Counted from the first letter of the stretch, positions 26,570 to 37,300 are shown. The stretch: 64,000 bases of DNA from an uncultured Lachnospiraceae bacterium (GCA_947173495.1 CAMWFQ010000003.1:172577-236576), one strand, 5' to 3'. A program made the numbers and translations. Notes: generated from the letters alone by a model not told the origin.

Positions 26570-27273
26570 AACTGATCTCCTTTTATGTCACATTCCTGGT
26601 ATCTGCCGCACTGGCGTTTCATATCTCGCAGCTCTTTCTCCAGATCGATGATACAATTGGTCAGCTCCGCATTCGCATGATGCAGAATGCCAAGATCTTC
26701 TTTGACAGGATCGGGAAGATTCACCTGATCCAGCTCCTCCTGCGGAAGCGCCTTGTTGTCGCGCCTGACTACCCGTCCCGGTACCCCCACCACGGTAGAA
26801 TTGGGGGGCACTTCTTCCAGCACTACGCTCCCCGCGCCTATCTTTGAATTGTCTCCTATTGTAAAAGAACCCAAAACCTTGGCTCCGGCGCTGATCATCA
26901 CATTATTACCAATGGTGGGATGCCGCTTGCCCTGCTCTTTACCTGTACCTCCCAGCGTCACGCCCTGATAAAGGGTCACATTATCGCCGATTATGGTAGT
27001 CTCTCCTATAATAACACCATTTCCATGATCAATAAAGAATCCTTTTCCAATCCGTGCTCCGGGATGAATTTCAATTCCTGTTTTCCTCACCCCTCTCTGG
27101 GAAACCCATCTGGCCCAGAAATAATGCCCCCTGAGATACAGCCTGTGCGCCAGGCGGTAATGCAGCATCGCTTTAAAACTGGGATAAAGAAAAACCTCCA
27201 TTGACGAATGGATGGCAGGATCTCTTTCTCTTATAATCGCAACTTCTTCTTTTATTTTTCTGATAAATCCCAC
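26566..27273 (-). CDS. cysE: serine O-acetyltransferase
   Basis: A 235-residue left-handed beta-helix acetyltransferase that makes O-acetylserine for cysteine synthesis. It shows the hexapeptide repeats ([49 protein letters not shown]) and the active-site DHG/HP segments. The roughly 50-residue C-terminal tail beyond the helix is charged. The start is GTG with GGGAG 7 nt upstream. It is first in the cysE-cysS-mrnC-rlmB run. Confidence 0.93.
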   Translation of the reverse strand: MGFIRKIKEEVAIIRERDPAIHSSMEVFLYPSFKAMLHYRLAHRLYLRGHYFWARWVSQRGVRKTGIEIHPGARIGKGFFIDHGNGVIIGETTIIGDNVTLYQGVTLGGTGKEQGKRHPTIGNNVMISAGAKVLGSFTIGDNSKIGAGSVVLEEVPPNSTVVGVPGRVVRRDNKALPQEELDQVNLPDPVKEDLGILHHANAELTNCIIDLEKELRDMKRQCGRYQECDIKGDQL

Positions 27274-27356
27274 GAGATAACTCCCTTATTCCGGTTCCTC
27301 CGCCGGGTTCGTTTTCCCATCATACGCGGTAAACCGGAAGCTTCTTTTACTTTAAC

Positions 27357-27385
27357 AGCATATTCACAAGTGCCTGTTTTGTCAA
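27357..27385 (-). promoter_or_regulatory. promoter of the cysE operon
   Basis: Minus-strand TTGACA (27385-27380), a 17-bp spacer and TATGCT (27362-27357). The implied 5' leader is about 75 nt, too short for a T-box riboswitch. Confidence 0.75.
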
Positions 27386-27401
27386 CCGCCTGAGCCATAT
27401 T

Positions 27402-27492
27402 TTAATCGAGCATGGGAATGTACTTCTCCCCTGTTCGCACGCGGCCCACACGCCGCTTTAGCGGCATACTTCCTCTGCATGGGGCAGCGCAT
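27402..27492 (-). repeat. bipartite palindromic repeat, copy A
   Basis: Read on the minus strand it starts ATGCGC, then has a small GCCGCT-AAAGCGGC stem, a C-rich joint and a longer stem from GCGAACAGGGGAGAA to TTCCCATGCTCGATT. The same layout recurs at 46035-46121 and 49061-49147. Confidence 0.6.
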
Positions 27493-27530
27493 AGACAGGA
27501 AACAGCCGATTATCTGCCGTCTCCCATGGG

Positions 27531-28679
27531 TCACTTTCCTGTAAAATCCGTCTCGCCGGCAAGCGCCACCGTATTTGCCAGAGCGCTCTGGGCGCTTTCC
27601 AGCACCACGATATCCGGCTGATATTCCGCCACTACTTCGTCCAGTATCGGAAGATTAAGCCAGTCAATACTCAGCGTCTGATAAAAGCTTTCCGCCAGAT
27701 CCTCTTTCATAAACATTCGCACAAAGCTGTCTCCCAGTATCAGAATCCTCAGATCATTTTCACAGCCTTCGTTCACATAATCATGGGTGTGCTCCTTAAA
27801 GTGCAGGAAATTCCACCTTTCAAGCGTATCCCGGGTAATTTCCACCGCGTGCGGATCCTTTACCTCATACACAGGGCACATCTCGCGATAAGGATATGCA
27901 AAGCCGTAGAGCTCCACACTCCTCTCCTCTTCTCTGATCAGGAAATCCGTCTCCTCAAGCCCTGATGCCTGTTCAAAGTCTTTATGGATCTCATCCATAA
28001 GCGCGCGGTAGCCGTAGTAAGATCCCCGCTCATTCCAGTGAAGAGAATCCACAAACTTAAAATAAATTTCTTCTCCCGCTCGTTCTGTCAGAATCTGTTT
28101 TGTCAGAATCTGCTTTACGTCCGTATATTGCTGAAGCGCATCCACAATCTGATCCGCCTTCGAAGACTCTTCCATACGGTTTATGCCCTCTGCATATTTC
28201 CCGGGATAAATTTCTTCTTTCCCATAACACTGGAAATAATAAAACGCTATCCCCTTCTCCTTCAGATAATCAGAAATATTCTGCATATCAGACGCATACT
28301 TTTTAAGCTCTTCTTCGGACATCAGATTCATTCTCTGATATTCCCTGATATATTCCGGATCCTTCACAAAAAGCCAGTGATCTTTCCCCTGCAGGATATC
28401 AGATTTTACGATTCTCTGAAACAGACGATACTGCAGCGTAGAATTCAGCTCCACCAGAGCCGTCCTTCCACGAAGATTATCGTTTAACCACTCTTCAAGC
28501 TCCGCCGGATATTCACGGTTAAGCCCTCCATCCTCCTGTCTCAGGGAGGGGTATGCCGCCAGGGTTCTGTTTTCCATATCTGAAACTCTGCCCTCCCTGC
28601 TTCTGTGCGCAAACAGACAGGGAAGCGAAATCGTCAATATAAATATCAGAATGAATATCAGATTTATGCTTCGTTTCAT
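27531..28679 (-). CDS. AlgX/AlgJ-like SGNH acyltransferase-type protein (DHHW family)
   Basis: A 382-residue protein with an N-terminal membrane anchor (residues 5-24) and an extracytoplasmic SGNH-like domain. Asp211 and His214 lie in FVDSLHWNERG and the candidate nucleophile Ser318 in ILGDSFVRMF, the three positions used by AlgX/AlgJ-type enzymes. Such proteins take acyl groups moved across the membrane by an MBOAT partner and attach them to a polysaccharide. That partner gene ends 31 bp upstream. The ATG at 28679 (GAGGA upstream) is chosen because longer readings run into the upstream gene. Confidence 0.82.
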   Translation of the reverse strand: MKRSINLIFILIFILTISLPCLFAHRSREGRVSDMENRTLAAYPSLRQEDGGLNREYPAELEEWLNDNLRGRTALVELNSTLQYRLFQRIVKSDILQGKDHWLFVKDPEYIREYQRMNLMSEEELKKYASDMQNISDYLKEKGIAFYYFQCYGKEEIYPGKYAEGINRMEESSKADQIVDALQQYTDVKQILTKQILTERAGEEIYFKFVDSLHWNERGSYYGYRALMDEIHKDFEQASGLEETDFLIREEERSVELYGFAYPYREMCPVYEVKDPHAVEITRDTLERWNFLHFKEHTHDYVNEGCENDLRILILGDSFVRMFMKEDLAESFYQTLSIDWLNLPILDEVVAEYQPDIVVLESAQSALANTVALAGETDFTGK

Positions 28680-28710
28680 AGCAGTCCTCATTCCAAAAGC
28701 ATGTGTATGT

Positions 28711-30234
28711 TTAAAACTGAAAATAAATAAACGGATTGTAGGTTCCTGTAACCACATAAATCACAGAAATGCCAAACAGAGCCAGCGTTGCAATATTTTG
28801 CAGACATATGAATCCGTTCTCCGGAAGCTTTTCCTTTAATCTGAGGAAGCAGGCTTTTCCTGCCGGCAGCATGGCGGCCAGCCCCAGGAGCAGAATGAAT
28901 ATCTCATATCTGTTTATATAATAGGAAAGCGAAAATCCCACATCCCGGGAAGCGGTAAGTCCGAACATCACCTTAAGATACTGCACACTCTGTGCCGGCG
29001 TATCCGTGCGGAAGATTACCATACTGATGATCCATAAGAGCATGGTAAATGCCCAGCGGCAGATACGGGCCGCCGCTGCAGCGAGGATCTGAAGCTTCCC
29101 CGGACTGTCTGTTTTTCCCCCTGCAGAACCATGGGAGAAGCATTTGGTCAGAAATCTCTCCGCCACCACTGCCACTCCCCAGAACAGTCCCCACACAACA
29201 TAGTTCCATGCAGCGCCGTGCCAGAAGCCGGTAAGTGCAAAAACAATAAACAGATGCAGATAAACATTTCCTCTTCTGCTTCCGCCCATAGGAATATACA
29301 CATAATCCCTGAACCAGGAGGAAAGAGAAATATGCCATCTCCTCCACATCTCCGCTACAGACGTTGATATAAAAGGATAATCAAAGTTTCTGGAAAACCT
29401 GAACCCAAACATTCTGCCCAGCCCCACGGCCATATCGCTGTAACCGGAAAAGTCAAAATAAAGCTGAAGGGTATAAAAAACCGCGCCAATCCAGGCAACC
29501 GCCACCTCATGCTGGTAAGGCGGCAGCTCAAAAACGGCATCCGCCGTAATTGCCATTGAATTGGAGATCACTGCCTTTTTTGCAAGTCCAATCGTAAAAA
29601 TGCGGATTCCCTCCGCAAAGTCATCAATGCTGTGTCTCCTCGTTTCCAATTGCTTCTGGATATCGGAATATCTCACGATCGGTCCCGCGATCAATTGAGG
29701 GAACAATGCAATATACAGTCCCAGCTTCAGGATATTTTTCTGTACAGGAACATTTTTCCGGTAAACATCGATCACATAGCTCATACCCTGAAAGGTAAAA
29801 AATGAAATTCCGATCGGAAGCATGATCTCCGGGATCACAAATTCCAGACCGGTAATGTCCCTGATGGTCTGAAGAAAAAATCCGGTATACTTCCAATACA
29901 CAAAATTTAGCAGATTCAGCAGGATGATCCCTGTAAAAATGCCTTTTCTTACCTTCTCCCTGCCGATCCTGCCCAGGATGGCCGCACTGCGCACAGGAGC
30001 CGCCTTCTGCATTGTCTCCGGCTCCTCCGCCGCTTCCAGCAGACGCCCTCCCGCATAATTCAGAAAGATCGTCCACAGGATCACCGGGAAAAAAGCATAG
30101 CCTCCCCAGAAATAGAAAAAAAGGCTGGCGATGAGCAGCCATGTGTTTTTCCATTTAACAGACGGCAGCAAATAATAGCCTGCCAGAGCCAGCGGCAGAA
30201 AGAAAAAAATGAAAATCGTTGAGCTGAATACCAT
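28711..30234 (-). CDS. MBOAT family O-acyltransferase (AlgI/DltB-like)
   Basis: A 507-residue polytopic protein that moves acyl groups, usually acetyl, to an extracellular acceptor. It contains LPIGISFFTFQGMSYVIDVY, the QLIAGPIVRY segment, the YFDFSGYSDMAVGLGRMFG block, invariant His301 in WRRWHISLSSWFRDYVYIP, and the catalytic His339 in LTGFWHGAAWNYV. The ATG has GAGGA 6 nt upstream. It sits between a GH3-like gene and the AlgX-like gene. The arrangement indicates acylation of a surface or secreted glycan that is not identified by the sequence. Confidence 0.9.
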   Translation of the reverse strand: MVFSSTIFIFFFLPLALAGYYLLPSVKWKNTWLLIASLFFYFWGGYAFFPVILWTIFLNYAGGRLLEAAEEPETMQKAAPVRSAAILGRIGREKVRKGIFTGIILLNLLNFVYWKYTGFFLQTIRDITGLEFVIPEIMLPIGISFFTFQGMSYVIDVYRKNVPVQKNILKLGLYIALFPQLIAGPIVRYSDIQKQLETRRHSIDDFAEGIRIFTIGLAKKAVISNSMAITADAVFELPPYQHEVAVAWIGAVFYTLQLYFDFSGYSDMAVGLGRMFGFRFSRNFDYPFISTSVAEMWRRWHISLSSWFRDYVYIPMGGSRRGNVYLHLFIVFALTGFWHGAAWNYVVWGLFWGVAVVAERFLTKCFSHGSAGGKTDSPGKLQILAAAAARICRWAFTMLLWIISMVIFRTDTPAQSVQYLKVMFGLTASRDVGFSLSYYINRYEIFILLLGLAAMLPAGKACFLRLKEKLPENGFICLQNIATLALFGISVIYVVTGTYNPFIYFQF

Positions 30235-30268
30235 ATTGAATCCTCTTCCATTCCTGTTTTCGTCCGCC

Positions 30269-31597
30269 TTATTCCAGCCTGTCTCTTAATTTTACCCGGA
30301 AGATCCTCTTCAGCGACTCGTTGATCCTCTCCTCGGTAAGCGTTCCGTCATTAACCGCGTTCAATACTCCGTCACAGGCCGCGCCAAAATCCTCCGGCAT
30401 CAGAATCATATCCGCTCCTGCCTGCAGCGCCTTCACTGCGGCTTCCTCTGAAGTGTAATATTCCGTAACCGCCTTCACATTCATGGCATCTGTAATCACG
30501 ATTCCCTGATATCCCAACTGTCCACGCAGGATCTCAGAGATCATCTTCTCAGAAAGCGCCGCCGGCGTGTTATCTCCCGTCACATTAGGCGCAGATACCT
30601 GGCTTACCATCACAAAGTCCGCCCCCGCATCAATTCCGGCCTGGTAAACAGGAAAATCTGCAGCGGCGAAGTCATCCAGCGACTTTTGCGTGACTGCCAT
30701 TCCATCCTGCGGATTCTCTGTGACATCTCCCGTTCCCGGGAAATACTTCAGACAGGCGCTCACGCCGCTCCCCTGAAGTCCCTGCACAAAAGATGATACC
30801 ATAGAAGATACCATATTAGAGTCCGAGCCAAAGGAGCGTTTGCCGATCCTTGCATTTTCCTCCGCCGTCACATCTGCAACCGGCGCCAGATCCACATTAA
30901 AACCAAAGGTGGACAGATAACCTCCTATAGAAGAGCCTGCCTGCTGTGCTGCCGAAGGATCACCTGCGCCTCCGATATCCGCCATATCGCCCACATCCGG
31001 CGCAAGATCGCTTTTTGACACACAGCTCACCTCCCCGCCTTCCTCCTCCACGGCGAGAAAAATCGGATACGGACAGAAATCCGCCGTATTTTTGAGCATT
31101 TCCGTAAGCTGAGCCTCATCGTTGATATTCTGGGAAGCATAAATAAGACCTCCCACCGGATTCTCTTTCAGTTTTTCGTTTGTCGTATCTCCTGCACGGA
31201 TCACAACCCCCGTATCGGTAAGCACCTCCGGCGTAATCATAAACAGCCCCTTCACTTTATCTTCCAAAGGCATTTCCGCTATATAATTCTCCACCAGCTC
31301 TTCCATCCTGTCTTCTTCCCCGACCTCTGCTTCAGGCTCGGGTTCTGTGGGTGCTTCCACCACCGGCGTCTGATCCTCCGTCCCGGAAAGCTCCTCCAGC
31401 TGCTTTTGCAGCTCCTGCGCCTGCTTTCTGTCATTCAAAACCGTAATAACCTTCCGGATTCCAATGATGCCGCCTGTGACCAGCCCTGCAAGAATAACTG
31501 TCAGAACCGCATAGCAAATGATCTGGTTTCTCACTCTGCGTTTATGTCTGTATATTTTCCTGTCTGATTCTTCCTCATACAATTCTTCTTTTGCCAT
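30269..31597 (-). CDS. membrane-anchored GH3-like protein with degenerate active site
   Basis: A 442-residue protein with a cytoplasmic basic N-terminus, one transmembrane helix (about 25-47), an acidic linker (70-100) and a GH3 domain of NagZ type (about 100-440). The fold markers PVGGLIYASQNI, DLAPVADV, IGKRSFGSD and the nucleophile segment VITDAMNVKAV (Asp370) are kept. Other hallmark residues are changed: DQEGGRV is EEEGGEV, KHFPGHG is KYFPGTG (284-290), and the DSH dyad loop reads PQDG. It is probably not an ordinary beta-N-acetylglucosaminidase; a glycan-binding or altered enzyme role is possible. It is the first gene of the MBOAT operon. Confidence 0.83.
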   Translation of the reverse strand: MAKEELYEEESDRKIYRHKRRVRNQIICYAVLTVILAGLVTGGIIGIRKVITVLNDRKQAQELQKQLEELSGTEDQTPVVEAPTEPEPEAEVGEEDRMEELVENYIAEMPLEDKVKGLFMITPEVLTDTGVVIRAGDTTNEKLKENPVGGLIYASQNINDEAQLTEMLKNTADFCPYPIFLAVEEEGGEVSCVSKSDLAPDVGDMADIGGAGDPSAAQQAGSSIGGYLSTFGFNVDLAPVADVTAEENARIGKRSFGSDSNMVSSMVSSFVQGLQGSGVSACLKYFPGTGDVTENPQDGMAVTQKSLDDFAAADFPVYQAGIDAGADFVMVSQVSAPNVTGDNTPAALSEKMISEILRGQLGYQGIVITDAMNVKAVTEYYTSEEAAVKALQAGADMILMPEDFGAACDGVLNAVNDGTLTEERINESLKRIFRVKLRDRLE

Positions 31598-32090
31598 ATC
31601 CCTTACTTTCCTCCGTACAATCTATCATAACTTATTTATCTTTCAATTTCCACATAAAATTATACAGAATTATTGGCGGGAATCATTTGATTCATAAGCG
31701 TTTTTCATAACGACTAAGCGGGTACTGATTCTTCTAAAATCAATACCCGCTTTTAAGCTATGCTGTCCAATGGTCCTGCTCCTTTCTTACGTCAGAATCA
31801 TGTTCCCTATTCAGTTGTCTTTTTTCTCTTTCGTACCTTTCTTCTTTTTCCTTTGTACTGGTGTACTGTAACGTCCATTCCTTTCTCATTGGTACTTCGT
31901 TACTTTTTCTTCTGAATCTGATACGAATTTGAAATTCGCTTTCTTTGGTACCTCTTTCTTTTGTACATTAAAAGCTTGTTTACAGTTTCACATTTTCTGT
32001 TATCTGAGAAAGGAATCAGATAACACATCTTACGTTTTCATTGGTCCATACCTTCCTTTACTTAAGATGATCTATGTGAATTTGTTTTTG
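31598..32090 (-). promoter_or_regulatory. long purine-rich leader of the GH3-MBOAT operon
   Basis: About 490 nt lie between the predicted start site and the GH3 gene, with no convincing gene. On the minus strand the leader contains a perfect GTTATCTGA/TCAGATAAC hairpin (31999-32024). A purine-rich stretch (31760-31970) follows with six GTAC sites; five have the form NGTAC-N-AA-N-GA. A stem of 9 plus 5 bp (31716-31752) comes next. That stem ends in TTTT only on the plus strand, so it is not a minus-strand terminator. It could be a regulated leader or a separate small RNA. Confidence 0.5.
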
Positions 32091-32097
32091 TGATTTT

Positions 32098-32126
32098 ATT
32101 ATAACCAGAGAGTTCTAATTTGTCAA
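32098..32126 (-). promoter_or_regulatory. consensus promoter upstream of the GH3-MBOAT operon
   Basis: Minus-strand TTGACA (32126-32121), a 17-bp spacer and TATAAT (32103-32098): a perfect 12 of 12 match to the sigma-A consensus. The first downstream gene on this strand starts about 490 nt away. Confidence 0.85.
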
Positions 32127-32358
32127 CACATTTTTTAATTTTTTTATTTATTTTTCCATTTTTTTCTATTTTATATGTTTTTATCAGCTTTTTCTTTGTT
32201 TTCTTCCAAATTATCTCATAATTTTCAAGAAATTTCATTCATGACAGCAGGATTTCTGAGAAACGTGTCAGCCCGTAGTTATGGGCAGGTCTGCACAGGG
32301 AATTTTGTCGCCGAATCAACATGCAAGGCAGCATTTGCTTCGCTCATATTTCCGCCCG

Positions 32359-32417
32359 TAAAAAGAGCTGCCGGATGATAAGCCTGTCTTTAAAACATGT
32401 GCTTTCCCGCAGCTCTT
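32359..32417 (-). terminator. terminator of glyA
   Basis: On the minus strand AAGAGCTGC (32417-32409) pairs with GCAGCTCTT (32371-32363) and the stem is followed by a T5 run. It lies just downstream of the glyA stop. Confidence 0.7.
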
Positions 32418-32441
32418 ATTATCATTTCACGATTATCTTAC

Positions 32442-33680
32442 TCAGACCAGAGGATATTTGTCTGTCAGTTTCTGCACGATTGCCCGTGCCTCCGGGATCA
32501 TCTCCTCTCCGCCCTTTACGATCATTGCAATTGCTTCCGCAATCTGGTCCATATCCTGCGTATTCATGCCCCTGGAGGTGACCGCAGGCGTTCCAAGACG
32601 AATACCGCTGGTTACAAAAGGCGATTTGGGATCATTGGGAATGGTATTCTTATTAGCCGTTATATGGGCTTCGTCCAGCATCTTCTCTACTGCCTTGCCG
32701 GTAAGTCCATAGGAAGTAAGATCCATCAGCATCAGGTGGTTGTCCGTACCGCCGGACACAATTCTGATATCACGTTCCATGAGACCTTTGCAGAGCGCCT
32801 GGGCATTCTCTATAATATTCTGCTGGTAAGCCCTGAACTCGTCTGTAAGAGCCTCTTTAAAGCAGACTGCCTTGGCGGCGATCACGTGCATCAGCGGTCC
32901 TCCCTGAATACCGGGGAAAATTGCCTTGTTGAAATTATATTTATCGGCCGCTTCCTGGTTTGCAAGAATCAGGCCGCCTCTGGGTCCCCGAAGCGTCTTA
33001 TGCGTGGTAGTGGTAACCACATCCGCATAGGGAATCGGGCTGGGATGCAGGCCCGCTGCCACAAGTCCGGCAATATGGGCCATATCCACCATCAGAACGG
33101 CTCCCACCTCATCCGCCACCTGGCGGAATTTCTCAAAGTCAATGGTTCTGGCATAGGCGGATGCTCCCGCAATGATCATTTTGGGCCTGCACTCCAACGC
33201 GATCTCCTTAAGTTTGTCATAATCAATAAATCCCTCATCGTTTACCCCATAAGGAACGATCTTGAAATATTTTCCGGAAATATTGACCGGACTCCCATGG
33301 GTCAGATGTCCGCCGTGATCCAGATTCATTCCCATAATGGTATCTCCCGGATTACAGATGGCGAACTGCACCGCCAGATTTGCCTGGGCGCCGGAATGAG
33401 GCTGAACATTGGCATAATCGCAGCCAAACAGCTCCTTTGCCCTCTCGATGGCAAGATTCTCCACCACATCCACGCACTGGCATCCGCCGTAGTAGCGTTT
33501 CCCCGGATATCCTTCCGCGTACTTGTTGGTCAGCGGACTTCCCATTGCCGCCATCACTGCCCTGCTCACCCAGTTTTCAGATGCAATCAGCTCAATGTGA
33601 CTGTTCTGCCGCTCCTGCTCGTCCACAATGGCCTGGGCAATCTCCGGATCCACATTTCTTACTTCGTCAAGTGAATACAT
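32442..33680 (-). CDS. glyA: serine hydroxymethyltransferase
   Basis: A 412-residue PLP enzyme that interconverts serine and glycine and supplies one-carbon units. The PLP lysine is Lys228 in [44 protein letters not shown] and the DMAHIAGL segment are intact. The ATG at 33680 has AGGAGG about 6 nt upstream; an upstream extension would run across the promoter and is rejected. It is monocistronic, with a clear promoter and terminator. Confidence 0.96.
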   Translation of the reverse strand: MYSLDEVRNVDPEIAQAIVDEQERQNSHIELIASENWVSRAVMAAMGSPLTNKYAEGYPGKRYYGGCQCVDVVENLAIERAKELFGCDYANVQPHSGAQANLAVQFAICNPGDTIMGMNLDHGGHLTHGSPVNISGKYFKIVPYGVNDEGFIDYDKLKEIALECRPKMIIAGASAYARTIDFEKFRQVADEVGAVLMVDMAHIAGLVAAGLHPSPIPYADVVTTTTHKTLRGPRGGLILANQEAADKYNFNKAIFPGIQGGPLMHVIAAKAVCFKEALTDEFRAYQQNIIENAQALCKGLMERDIRIVSGGTDNHLMLMDLTSYGLTGKAVEKMLDEAHITANKNTIPNDPKSPFVTSGIRLGTPAVTSRGMNTQDMDQIAEAIAMIVKGGEEMIPEARAIVQKLTDKYPLV

Positions 33681-33735
33681 ATCTTTCCTCCTCTTTATAT
33701 GAATTGCTGCGTTACTTTTCACGCTGATTTCGTAT

Positions 33736-33764
33736 ATTATACAGAGTTTTCCCTGAATTTTCAA
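33736..33764 (-). promoter_or_regulatory. promoter of glyA
   Basis: Minus-strand TTGAAA (33764-33759), a 17-bp spacer and TATAAT (33741-33736), about 50 nt upstream of the start codon. Confidence 0.8.
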
Positions 33765-33838
33765 TATTCATATAAAAGACTTGCAATTCTCATATGCACC
33801 GCCTGACTGCGATTCATCCTACATCTCTGCCTATTTCA

Positions 33839-34315
33839 TTATCTTGCCGGCATCTGAAACGTTACAAGCGCTTTATTCAAATAATCGTTAAATGGTTTCA
33901 TAATCCGGAATTGTTCTGATGCCTTTGCAAGAAATGCTTCTGCATCCTTCAGTTCCTCGTCCTTCAGCGGATATTCCAGATACCAGCTCTTAAATTTCAG
34001 ATACTCCGCCTGGGGATGTTCTTTCTCATATCCTGCAGGAACATTCTTTAAGGCTGTCCCTCGTACCGTGAAACAATTTTCAAACGCCGGCTCATGTATT
34101 ATTTCTTCCCATTCTTCTCCATTCTGCACAATATAATCCCGTATCATCGCTGTTGCATCCTTAAACATATCTGCAAACAGACCGCCGCCTAAAAAAGACT
34201 GATTGCCGGGCTTTATCATAAGATAGTATCCGACCGGCACAGGCAGCTTTCCCTTAGCGGAAATATGCGCACGGAACGCAGGGTTATATGGCGATTTATC
34301 GTGACTAAAATACCT
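33839..34315 (-). pseudogene. 5'-truncated DUF2461 family gene
   Basis: The frame reads RYFSHDKSPYNPAFRAHISA and continues into VPVGYYLMIKPGNQSFLGGG and SWYLEYPLKDEELKD, matching the middle and C-terminal parts of DUF2461 proteins (about 220 residues). The first 60 or so residues are missing. The frame is blocked by a TAA directly upstream of RYF, and no start codon occurs before a GTG at 34240, inside the conserved core. The remnant abuts the end of the GH106-like gene. A deletion that joined the two is the simplest explanation. Confidence 0.75.
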
Positions 34316-34329
34316 TTATCTTCCTGATT

Positions 34330-37300
34330 TTATACCTGTTTTTCTTCCTTCCGCACAAAGCCTCCGTAAATTTCCGGGCTCGTCATAATTCCGGCATCTT
34401 TCAGCTGATATTCATAACGCCACCTGCTGCCGGTACTTCTGTAGGAGTCCGGACTCTGATAAAACCAGATCCCCGGCGTATGATGCAGCTGGGCAAACCC
34501 ATTCTGTCTGGTACCGTAAAGCCGTATGGCGATTTCGTGTTCTCCCGGCTCTAATCCTGATAAATCCGCCAGGTAAGGGGAGAACGCCACATTTCCCCAA
34601 TCTCTTCCATCTGCGAATACCTTCAGAAGACCGCCCCGGTATCCGGGAATTCTGATTTTTAACTGCCCTGTTACGCATACTCTGAACTTATAGAGCAGGT
34701 TTCCTGTATAAAAGGGAAGTCCCTGGCCGACGATACTGCCGAATCCCAGCCGGCGTACCGGCGGAATGATTGTTTTTCGGGTTCCCTCCACCTTCACGCC
34801 AAAGTCTCCCAGCAGATAATAATTTTCCAGGTTTGTTCTGGTTCCCACCGCCACTTTAATTTCCAGGATATTCACTCCTTTCTTTAAAGGAGGCAGCAGT
34901 GTTTTTTCGATACACTTATCTACAAACCAGCCTGTCCGGCTCTTTTTTACCGGAACATGATTCAGACAGATTTCCGTACCGTCCATATCTTCCAGAGCCA
35001 GTTCCGGTCTTTCTACCAAGATTTCACTGCAGATTGAAAATCGAAGCGACAGCATATCGCCGGGTACTTCCGGCGTAATACGATAGGGCTGAGTTACTTC
35101 CTTTCTGCGCAAAGGGATCCCCAGCTTTTGTCTTGCCAGATTATCGATCCGAAGAATCTCCTCCTCCGGCATGTATTCTCCCCCATTCAGTGCAAACTCG
35201 GCCATATCAAGCAGGAGCATATTCGGCTCCTCTAACTCCACCGGCACCGTACCGAAAATCATCTTTCCCTGCCCTGCCACCTGCATTTTATCTGCAGCGC
35301 AGTTTTCACCAACGCCCTGCTCCAGACGAAGCAGCATGCTTTCATGATGATGCCACCTTTTCTCCAGAACCGTATCTCCATTCCGATAAGCCGCCTGCAG
35401 AGGGCGGATTTCCCCGGTAAGTGTGTCATACAGCGTTATTTTCCAGGAGCCCTTCAATATAAAACGTACATATTCTGCATCATCCACATCCTGACAGGTC
35501 GGATTTTTTCCGGTTGCGGCAAACAGCCACAGGTATTCTCCATCCCTTCTTATCTGATGCAGAATACGGTTTTCCCGGCTGCCATCCTGTCTGTAGATAT
35601 CCAGAAAGCGCCAGGGCTTTAGAGCTGCCAGCACCGCAGTCTCCGAAAAGACGATCTTACTGCTGCTCTCATAAAGGCCCCTGACCGCATCGGAAGGCCT
35701 CGCGTCCACAAGTTCCGGGCATTCCCCAATAAACAGTACCTCTCCTCCCTCTGCCCGGAATTTTTCCAGTCTGACAAGCGTCGTACTCCTCAGCGTCTGG
35801 CAGCCGCAGACAATCACTACCTCATACTGCATCTGCCCCACCCGGAGGGGATTTCCTCCTTCCGGACAGAAATAAGGCAGCTCGTTTTCAGAAATATAGT
35901 CAAAATCGATTCCATGAAACAGCAGGATCTCCGCCAGCTCATGAAACTGCTCTTCCATATGCTCTCTCACCGCCGCCGTCTGTTCTGACGGTCCCCAATG
36001 CAGCCAGTAGCTCTCTATCGGGTGTACCACTGCAACCCGAACAAGCGGGGTTCCTCTGGTCAGCGCTGTATTCAGTCTGGCGAAATGGTCTTCGATCATG
36101 GAAAACTGATCATACCAGGGCGACTGATATCCAATGGAAGCCGGGTAATCTCTTTTTGCTTCCCCTTTCATCGTCATCCAGAACAAATGGGGCACCCTGA
36201 CCGTAACACCAAGCGCCGCCTGCCAGTCTCCCTGAAGTTTATAGGTTCTGAAGTCGCAGTCCCATCCTGTCACCCCATAAAGCTCAGAAAGCATGGCCTC
36301 TGCCCCCATCTGATGAACAATCGACTGAGCCTGCTTTGCAGTCGTGTATTCACGACGGTCACAGAGAATATCAATTCCCGGTATTCCAAAATGCCGGTAA
36401 CAACGCATGGCTTCTCCCAATGCCTGGGTCTGACTTTTCAGTTCCTCCTCGTTCAGTACATGGCCGGTCAACGCAATTTTGTTCTGCCGGCACCAGTTTC
36501 CGATCTGCCGGCAATAGGCTTTTACGAATCGATCCGCCACATGGTTGTGATACTCATACCGCAGTTCAGATATCCGCCTCTTTGGCAGCTCCCAGATCAG
36601 CTCGGGAAGACCTGCCAGAAGATCCTTTCCGTATTCCTTTAAGAAAGTCTCCTCTATATCCGTCGTCCAGGGAAGAAACAAATCCTTTTCCTCGCCTGCA
36701 AAATCCAGCGTGTTTTTGGTATTAAACTGGGGTTCATCTGTGAAAATCGCAGGGATCGTTTCTCCGAATTCTTCTCCTACCGCCCTCTTATATGCTTCAT
36801 GGGTGGTTTCCACAAAGCACTTCATGGCATCATCAGAGAGCGTGTCCACATATGGGGCATCATTGAACCAGGGATCCGCCATTCCATGCTCCAGATAGGC
36901 ATACCATTTTGTCCCTGCCGCGCTCTCCTTTTCTCCAATCATTTTCCAGGTATTCAGAGTGCCATCAGCGTTAAGAACCACATCATAAACTGCCAGAAGT
37001 TCTCCGTTATTCTGCCGCATCCCGCCGCGTCCTCTGCCTGCTGCCGATCCCTGCTGTTCCTGCTTCTCCCCGTTTTCATAGGGTCTTGTGGTAATCATCA
37101 GATTTTTTGCGGCAAACTCCGGGTGCTTTTGGGTAACGATCCCGCCGGCTGTTCCCGATGGCCATCTGTCCTCGTCATACAGCCAGGCAAGCATATCCTC
37201 CTCTTTTGCCTTTTCCACACAGGTTTTGATAAAATCCATAAATTCTTCATTGAGATACGGGCTGTCCATCCCGGTCCGCACATGCATATGAAAACCGCCC

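Noticed and set aside
27274..27530. T-box riboswitch upstream of cysE-cysS
   Set aside because: The sequence has a CCGCG string but no GGGTGGTACCGCG core, and the clear promoter leaves a leader of only about 75 nt.
31758..31889. A 43-codon minus-strand frame (MRKEWTLQYTSTKEKEERYE...) in the GH3 leader
   Set aside because: It has no ribosome binding site, and its charged composition follows from the purine bias of the strand. Overlapping frames look similar.
33839..34240. The short frame from the GTG at 34240 as an intact gene
   Set aside because: It begins inside the conserved DUF2461 core; the homologous sequence continues upstream without a start codon, so it is part of a truncated gene.
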